From contig CAJUMT010000210.1 in NCBI GenBank assembly GCA_910587495.1, forward strand, positions 1-5,724: a DNA stretch of 5,724 bases, in the 5' to 3' direction. Both the position numbers and the translations under genes were made by a program. This document shows, piece after piece, positions 1-5,400 of the stretch. The first letter of the stretch is position 1. Every line of letters begins with the position of its first letter. The notes under the pieces were generated by a model that saw only the letters and a program-made list of their open reading frames with translations, was not told the origin of the DNA and did no database searches. Origin of the DNA: an uncultured Lachnospiraceae bacterium. GTDB taxonomy: Bacteria; Bacillota_A; Clostridia; Lachnospirales; Lachnospiraceae.

Positions 1-540
1 AGAAAAACATTCCATCTGATTCTTCTGGATGTAATGATGCCGGGAGAAAGCGGATTTACCGTCTGCAAAGAGATCCGCAAAAACAGCGATGTACCCATAA
101 TCTTTATCACGGCAAGAGTACTGGAAGAAGATAAGTTAAATGGTTATTCTCTGGGAGCGGACGATTATGTGACCAAGCCCTTTTCCCTGCCGGTTCTGCA
201 TGCGAAAGCCATGGCGTTGATGACAAGGACCCATGGGTGCAGTCCTTTATTAAAAGCAGGCGCTCTGACCGTGGATGTAAAAAGCCGTCAGGTATGGAAC
301 CATGAAAAATTGTTGGAACTGCCGCCGAAAGAGTATGAGATGCTTCTTTTCTTTTTGGAAAATCCAGGCAGGATTTACAGCAGAGAGCAGCTTTTAATCC
401 GTTTCTGGGGCTATGAGTTCGACGGAAACGAGCGGGTGGTAGACAATCACATTAAAAAATTAAGAAAAGCAATCGGAAACTGCGGCTGTGCCATACAGAC
501 CGTGCGCAAATCAGGTTATCGGATGGAGGCGGTAAGATGA
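1..540 (+). CDS. OmpR/PhoB-family response regulator, 5' end outside window
   Basis: DNA-binding response regulator of a two-component system, acting in the cytoplasm. The reading frame is open from base 1 and the true start lies upstream. An internal ATG at 34 is not the start, because the phosphoacceptor motif LILLDVMMPG is already being read before it. Seen in the receiver part: the Asp codon at 28-30 (window residue 10), the conserved Thr of FITAR (109-111), the Tyr switch position (166-168) and the Lys of TKPF (175-177). From about window residue 83 to 178 there is a winged-helix OmpR-type output domain, with LPPKEYEML, the WGYEF turn, a recognition helix around RVVDNHIKKLRK and the wing RKSGYRM. 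In full-length relatives the Asp lies near residue 51-53, so about 42 residues are missing to the left. The stop codon overlaps the start of the kinase gene, as expected for a cognate pair in one operon. The specific family member (VanR-like or other) cannot be named. Confidence 0.95.
   Translation, partial: RKTFHLILLDVMMPGESGFTVCKEIRKNSDVPIIFITARVLEEDKLNGYSLGADDYVTKPFSLPVLHAKAMALMTRTHGCSPLLKAGALTVDVKSRQVWNHEKLLELPPKEYEMLLFFLENPGRIYSREQLLIRFWGYEFDGNERVVDNHIKKLRKAIGNCGCAIQTVRKSGYRMEAVR
525..529 (+). promoter_or_regulatory. Ribosome binding site of the kinase gene, inside the regulator gene
   Basis: GGAGG lies 7 nt before the ATG at 537, which is ideal Shine-Dalgarno spacing. It sits within the last codons of the response regulator. 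Together with the ATGA overlap (ATG 537-539, TGA 538-540) it fixes the kinase start and implies translational coupling of the two genes. Confidence 0.85.
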
Positions 541-2336
541 AGAAAAAAAGAAAACTAATAAAACCGGTGGCAGTCGGATTTGTCGTGCTGTATTTGATCA
601 TCATGGGTCTGACTACATATCTGACGGCGGAAAAATTTGCCGAGGAATATGAACAGATGCACAGCATTGAATGGAGCTATTTATATAATGAGATCAGCGA
701 TAAAGAAAACGGATTTTTGGAGGATAAAGATACAGCAGAAAAAAGCAGCTGGTATCAGTCTGTCATCAACGGCAGCACATGGGTGGACGGAAGAAAATAT
801 GTTAATCTTTCTGCCGCGCTTTATGATGAAGAAGGAAATCTTCTGGCCAGGAGGAGGAATACGGTAGGTGGATATCCCATGGCAACGGCAGATACCGAAT
901 CCTTTTTCTGCAAAAGTTTTGCCCTGGATGAACGGCTGTCCCCGGAGGATATAGACAGGCTGGCAAGGTATCAGTATGAAGCGAACCAGTGGTATGAACG
1001 TGAAGAGCCGCCTCGGTACCGTCTTTGTATCCGGGTATCCGACGACGGACAGGAGCTGTATGAGATACTGGTTCAGTACCTTACATGGGAACCGGGGGAT
1101 GATGCGTGGAATAAAGGTTATGAAGATCCGCTGTTAGGAGGCCGTTATGGCTATACAATCACTCCGGATGCTGTATATGGCAGTACAGAAAGTTCTTCCT
1201 CTATAGGAAATGTGACCTGGTATGAGACGGACAGCCAGATAATATTTGACTGGTCTGCAAAAGAGTCGGAAGACCCAGAGCACCTGGAAGGACAATATAT
1301 GGAGGCAAATGAGGATTTTCCTTATCTGAGCGGCGGATATGAGAAATGGAAGAGATGGAACGAGAGTGTGTTTCTAAATGATTTCCCGGTGCATAAGGAT
1401 ATTCCTTTGTGGGAAGAAGAAAAAGCAGAAGTGAAAATGTCCTATCGGCTGTTTCACTCTGAAAGTATCATACGGGAGCGCGCTTGGCAGTCGGATGACG
1501 GAGAAAAAAGCTTAAATCTTGAAGTTCGTATGGAAGGATATCCCTGGCTGGCGGCCATGGATTATACGAAATATGTCTACCTGGCGGGAGCCGTGCTGAT
1601 GCTTGCCTGCATGATAAAAATTATTTACTCAGCCAATCAGGTCTATGACCGACAGGAGGCGCTGGAAGAAACACGGAAGGATTTTATCAATGCCATGGCG
1701 CATGAGCTGAAGACGCCTCTGGGGATTATAAGGAATTTTGCGGAAAACTTACAGGAACATATTATGGAAGAAAAGCAGGATTATTATCTCGGACAGATCG
1801 TAGGGCAGACAGAAGAAATGGACGCTCTGGTGGGCGAGATGATTCTGGTATCCCGAATGGACACAAAAGACCTGGTGTTTCCGGAGGAAAGCGTATCTAT
1901 TTACAGCCTTATAAAAGAGCAGCTGAAACGCCTGCAGCCGATCATCGAAGAACAGCATATCCGGGTTGAAATGTGCTGTGAGGAAGATTTTCTTGTGGAA
2001 GGAGACCAGGGGTATCTGGCCAAAGCGGTATGGAACCTTTTGTCCAACGCAGCCGACTACAACAGAGAAGGAGGTTTCATTCAGATTACAGTGACGGAAG
2101 AAAGCTGCACGATCGAAAATACCGGGGAGCCGCTTTCGGAAGAACAGCTAAGCCATGCCTTCGATCTGTTTTACAGCGAAGATAAGAGCCGCTTTGCCCA
2201 AAACAGGCATATGGGGATGGGGCTGTATCTGGCGAAAAAAATACTGGAAAGGCATAAGCTTACGATTACGCTGGAAAATACAGAATTAGGCGTACGGGCA
2301 GCGATCTTAAGAGAAGGACGCCGCAGGCTTTTGTAA
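537..2336 (+). CDS. Sensor histidine kinase with large extracellular sensor domain
   Basis: Membrane histidine kinase, 599 residues, partner of the upstream regulator. A basic N-terminus (KKKRK) leads into TM1 at about residues 9-31. A roughly 310-residue extracytoplasmic domain rich in Trp, Tyr, Asp and Glu follows, then TM2 at about 345-365. Only about 20 residues separate TM2 from the dimerisation helix, so no HAMP domain is evident. The H-box is AMAHELKTPL with His389 (codon 1701-1703), the expected autophosphorylation site. The N-box is WNLLSNAADYN with Asn504. The usual DxGxG G1 motif reads ENTGEP (Asn528, Gly530). The F-box region is FDLFYSEDKSRF and the G2 box is GMGLYLAKKIL (Gly560, Gly562). 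From family knowledge, N-T-G variants occur in VanS-like Firmicutes kinases, so the enzyme is probably active. I do not recognise the sensor domain and the ligand is unknown. The start is supported by the GGAGG at 525 and the ATGA overlap. Confidence 0.95.
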   Translation: MKKKRKLIKPVAVGFVVLYLIIMGLTTYLTAEKFAEEYEQMHSIEWSYLYNEISDKENGFLEDKDTAEKSSWYQSVINGSTWVDGRKYVNLSAALYDEEGNLLARRRNTVGGYPMATADTESFFCKSFALDERLSPEDIDRLARYQYEANQWYEREEPPRYRLCIRVSDDGQELYEILVQYLTWEPGDDAWNKGYEDPLLGGRYGYTITPDAVYGSTESSSSIGNVTWYETDSQIIFDWSAKESEDPEHLEGQYMEANEDFPYLSGGYEKWKRWNESVFLNDFPVHKDIPLWEEEKAEVKMSYRLFHSESIIRERAWQSDDGEKSLNLEVRMEGYPWLAAMDYTKYVYLAGAVLMLACMIKIIYSANQVYDRQEALEETRKDFINAMAHELKTPLGIIRNFAENLQEHIMEEKQDYYLGQIVGQTEEMDALVGEMILVSRMDTKDLVFPEESVSIYSLIKEQLKRLQPIIEEQHIRVEMCCEEDFLVEGDQGYLAKAVWNLLSNAADYNREGGFIQITVTEESCTIENTGEPLSEEQLSHAFDLFYSEDKSRFAQNRHMGMGLYLAKKILERHKLTITLENTELGVRAAILREGRRRLL

Positions 2337-2373
2337 CATCTTATGCAGCGGTAAATTCCTTTTTTGTCCAATA

Positions 2374-2402
2374 TTGACAAATGAAAAGGCAGTTGATATG
2401 AT
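2374..2402 (+). promoter_or_regulatory. Predicted sigma-A promoter of the surface-protein gene
   Basis: A perfect -35 box TTGACA (2374-2379) and a -10 box TATGAT (2397-2402), one base from consensus, are separated by exactly 17 nt. An extended -10 TG lies at 2394-2395, one base before the -10 box. Transcription would start near 2408-2410, giving a leader of about 70 nt before the ATG at 2480. The promoter begins 38 nt after the kinase stop codon, so the large downstream gene has its own transcription start. Such a near-consensus promoter would be strong unless repressed. Confidence 0.8.
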
Positions 2403-2417
2403 TATGTTAACATATTC
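2400..2417. promoter_or_regulatory. Palindrome over the predicted transcription start, possible operator
   Basis: The core TATGTTAACATA (2403-2414) is a perfect 12-bp palindrome. It extends to an 18-bp inverted repeat (2400-2417) with 8 of 9 half-site positions matching. It abuts and partly overlaps the -10 box and is centred on the predicted start of transcription, where a bound repressor would block initiation. The binding protein cannot be named. A perfect 12-mer palindrome is expected about once by chance in a window of this size, so the position is the main argument. Confidence 0.4.
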
Positions 2418-2428
2418 TGCATATTTTC

Positions 2429-2458
2429 AGGCAGCTGAAAAATGCATGGCTGTTTTTT
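2429..2458 (+). terminator. Weak hairpin followed by T6, possible terminator or attenuator
   Basis: CAGC (2432-2435) can pair with GCTG (2449-2452), with some G-U pairs extending the stem on both sides, and is followed by six T residues (2453-2458). The GC core is only 4 bp and the loop is about 9 nt, so the structure is weak. Because it lies downstream of the predicted promoter, it would act inside the leader of the surface-protein mRNA as a partial attenuator, as well as on read-through from the kinase gene. It may be a chance match. Confidence 0.25.
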
Positions 2459-2479
2459 GAGAAGGGAATGATTTTAAAG

Positions 2480-5400
2480 ATGAGGAATCGGTTGTATAAG
2501 ATGCTTGCAGTGTTGTTAATCGTTGCTCTGACAGGAAATATACCGGAATTATCTGTGCTGGCGGTACAGGCGGATGAAGTGTTGGCGGAAGATAGTTTGC
2601 AGGACGACGAACAGGCGCCGGAAAACGGTCTGCAGGACGACAGACAGGTGCCGGAGAACGGTTTGCAGGATGACGGGCAATTGCCAGAAAATCCAGAGGA
2701 CGAAGAAGAGCCACCGTCTGAACCGGCACTGCCAAAAGAAGCAGAAATTACGGACGCCCCTGATATCATAGAAGAAGAGATCACCCGGGAAGAAATGTCC
2801 CTGATGGTCTATCAGGACGGCGGGGCAGAGCTTAATATCCTTGGCGATTCCGATCTGTCAGGCGCCAAGGAAGCGCTGGAAGCGGGGCTAAGGGCGAGAT
2901 GGGATTCTATTGATATTGAGGCATATGCCGTGGACAGAAGCGAACTGTCTGCTTTGTATTCTTCTGTGCTGAATTTTAATCCGGATTTATTTTATGTAAT
3001 AAGCGCCTGCGGATATTCACGCAATATGGAAGGCATGGTTTTGCAGATTCGCCCCATATATGACAGCAATTATACAGATGAGGATATAAAAACATACCAG
3101 GCTGCTGTAGATCAAGCATACGAAGAGGCGCTGCCCAATCCGGGAGGGATGACGGATGTGCAGAAAGCCATGGCGCTCCATGACTATTTAGCACAGCATA
3201 TGTCTTATGATTTTACATACAGCAGATATAATTCATACAATGCATTGGTGGAGCAGTCGGCAGTCTGTCAGGGTTATACGCTGGCTTACGCGGAGCTTTT
3301 GAAAAAAGCCGGGATACCCTTTGACTTTTGTGCCAGCACGGCCATGAACCATATCTGGAACTATGTGCAGATCGAGGGTAAATGGTATCATGTGGATGTT
3401 ACCTGGGATGACCCCACCCGGGACAAAATAGGTTATGTAAGCCATGAGTATTTTCTGAACAGCGACCATAAGATTGAACAGGGGGGACATTCTAACTGGG
3501 CGGCGGTGCAGACTTGCCAGGATACGGCTTATGATGACGCGTACTGGCAGGGCATTGCTTCGGCGGTCTTTTATATGGATGGTGCGGAGTATTATCTGAA
3601 AGAGAATGACCGTAAGACGCAGTTGATCAGGAGACAGGGGAATACGGAAGCAGTTCTGCAGACTTTGGATACGGTATGGAAAGTCTGGGGTTCGGGCAAT
3701 TCGTACTGGCGCGGAACGTACAGCCGTCTTTCCCGCTATAATGGTACGCTCTTTTTGAATGATACTACAAAGATTTATCAGTTTGTTCCGGGAACTTCAA
3801 AGCTGGACACCGTTTACACCTATACGGGCAATGACGGTTACATCTATGGCGCGCTTGTGTGTAAGGGAACAATCATACTGGGTGTAGCACAAAATCCAAA
3901 TGTGGAGGCAGCGCGCAGTACCGTGCCGCTGCCGGAAAAATATATGCCCTCTATTTTGTCGGTAGATATTCTGGCTGATGTTAAGAGCCTGTCTTCCGGT
4001 TATACAAAGGCGCCTGTGCTGACGGCGCAGGTAGCAAGAGGAAGCGCGTCTTCGCAGACGCCGCTTCAATATCAATGGTATAAAGTGGCCAGAGACGGCG
4101 CGGCGGCTGCACTGTCCGGCGCGAATGCGGCGCAGTATACAGTGGAACTGGGACTTGGAGCGGGTATTTATACATACCGCGTAGAAGTCTCTGACGGAAA
4201 TGATGTGAAAACCGCGGACTGCGTCGTGAAAATATTTCCTTCCGGCACAGCCTTTCACACCATTACCTTTGATGAAAACAACGGAAGCGACGCCACGACT
4301 CTGCAGGTATTTGATAACGACCAGGCGGCGGCACCGGAAGACCCGGTGCGCCCTGGATACTCTTTTAAAGGCTGGTATCTGGGAAATGAGCTCTATGATT
4401 TCGATCTTCCTGTAACGAAGGATCTGACGCTTACGGCAAAATGGGAGCGGGAAGACGGCACGGAACCGGCGGTTTATACGATTACCTTTGACAGAGGTAA
4501 TGGAAGCGGCTCTTCGACGGTTCAGGTGACGGAAGACGAAAAAGTCGCTTTGCCCCAGGAACCGACAAAGATAGGTTATCGGTTTAAAGGCTGGTATCTT
4601 AATGGGGAACCCTATGATTTTGATCTTCCTGTGACGAAAGACCTGACGCTTACGGCGCAGTGGGAGAAGGTGGAAGAAGAACTTCCTGGAAAAGATGACG
4701 ATTCCGGAGACGGCATTCCAAAAGAAGATATCCCCGAGGGCGGCATTCCCGAAGGCCTTTGGATCGCGGGCAGCCAGGATCAGGTGTACACAGGCAAAGC
4801 AATAAAGCCCAAAGTGCGCGTATATGACGGCAAGCGGGCGCTTCTCCAGGGGAAAGACTATACAGTTTCCTATAAAAATAACACAAAAGTAACTGATACG
4901 GCCATGATTACCGTAAAAGGCAAAGGTAATTATACAGGAACGTATACATCTGCCTTTCGTATTTTGAAGAAAGACATTTCCGAGGAAGGCATCACATATG
5001 ATTTTACAGATGCCTATGCGTATCAGGAGGGGAAAGCGCCTAAGGTTGTATTTTCCCTTAAGTATGGCGGCAAGGCGCTAAAAAAAGGTACGGATTATAC
5101 GGTTTCCTATGAAGACAGTCAGGGGAATATGATAACGCAGATCAGCGCATTGGGCGATTATGTGATGAAGGTAAAAGGCGCAGGCAGCTATGAAGGTGAT
5201 CTAAGCTTTGCGTTCTCTGTGGTGAATCAGACACCCGTAAGCGCGTTGAAGATCGGGAAGATTCCCGCGGTAACTTACAATGGAGAGGAACACAGGCCTG
5301 CGTTGACTGTAAAATACGGTAAAGATACACTGACAGCGGGCAAGGATTATACGGTCGAATATGACCATAATATACAGGCGGGAACCGCGTCGGTGATTCT

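Larger units (their letters stand above)
2337..2479. other. Intergenic region between kinase and surface-protein gene
   Basis: This 143-nt AT-rich gap holds a strong-looking sigma-A promoter, a palindrome, a short direct repeat (2411-2419 and 2420-2428, 7 of 9 bases equal) and a weak hairpin with a T-run. I see no convincing strong terminator for the two-component operon: the CCGC/GCGG pairing at 2321-2351 followed by T6 at 2360-2365 is interrupted and too far from the T-run. Some read-through from the kinase gene into the downstream gene is therefore possible. Confidence 0.7.

Noticed and set aside
452..667. - strand open frame across the regulator/kinase junction
   Set aside because: It is antisense to the ATGA overlap and the TM1 coding region; its Phe/Ile-rich look comes from the reverse complement of Lys-rich codons.
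2321..2365. Possible terminator after the kinase gene (CCGC/GCGG plus T6)
   Set aside because: Only four contiguous base pairs form, the loop is over 20 nt, and the T-run begins about 8 nt after the stem, so it does not meet the usual form of an intrinsic terminator.
2574..2771. + strand 65-residue Arg/Lys/Cys-rich frame
   Set aside because: It is an out-of-frame reading of the tandem 33-bp repeats, which gives an artificial repeated peptide.
2407..2784. Ser/Cys-rich open frame on the - strand (125 residues), and a second overlapping - strand frame
   Set aside because: It lies antisense to the 33-bp tandem repeat and signal-peptide region. A repeat unit that is a multiple of three keeps several frames open, and the low-complexity repeat protein is a shadow. 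No ribosome binding site or family resemblance is seen.
3481..3486. Run of six G as a possible phase-variation tract in the surface gene
   Set aside because: Six bases is short for slippage-driven switching and the frame is intact; a tract of this length arises often by chance.
3797..4258. 153-residue open frame on the - strand
   Set aside because: It is antisense to the well-supported propeller/Ig-like part of the surface protein, with an Arg/Cys/His-rich composition typical of reverse-frame translation and no recognisable domain.
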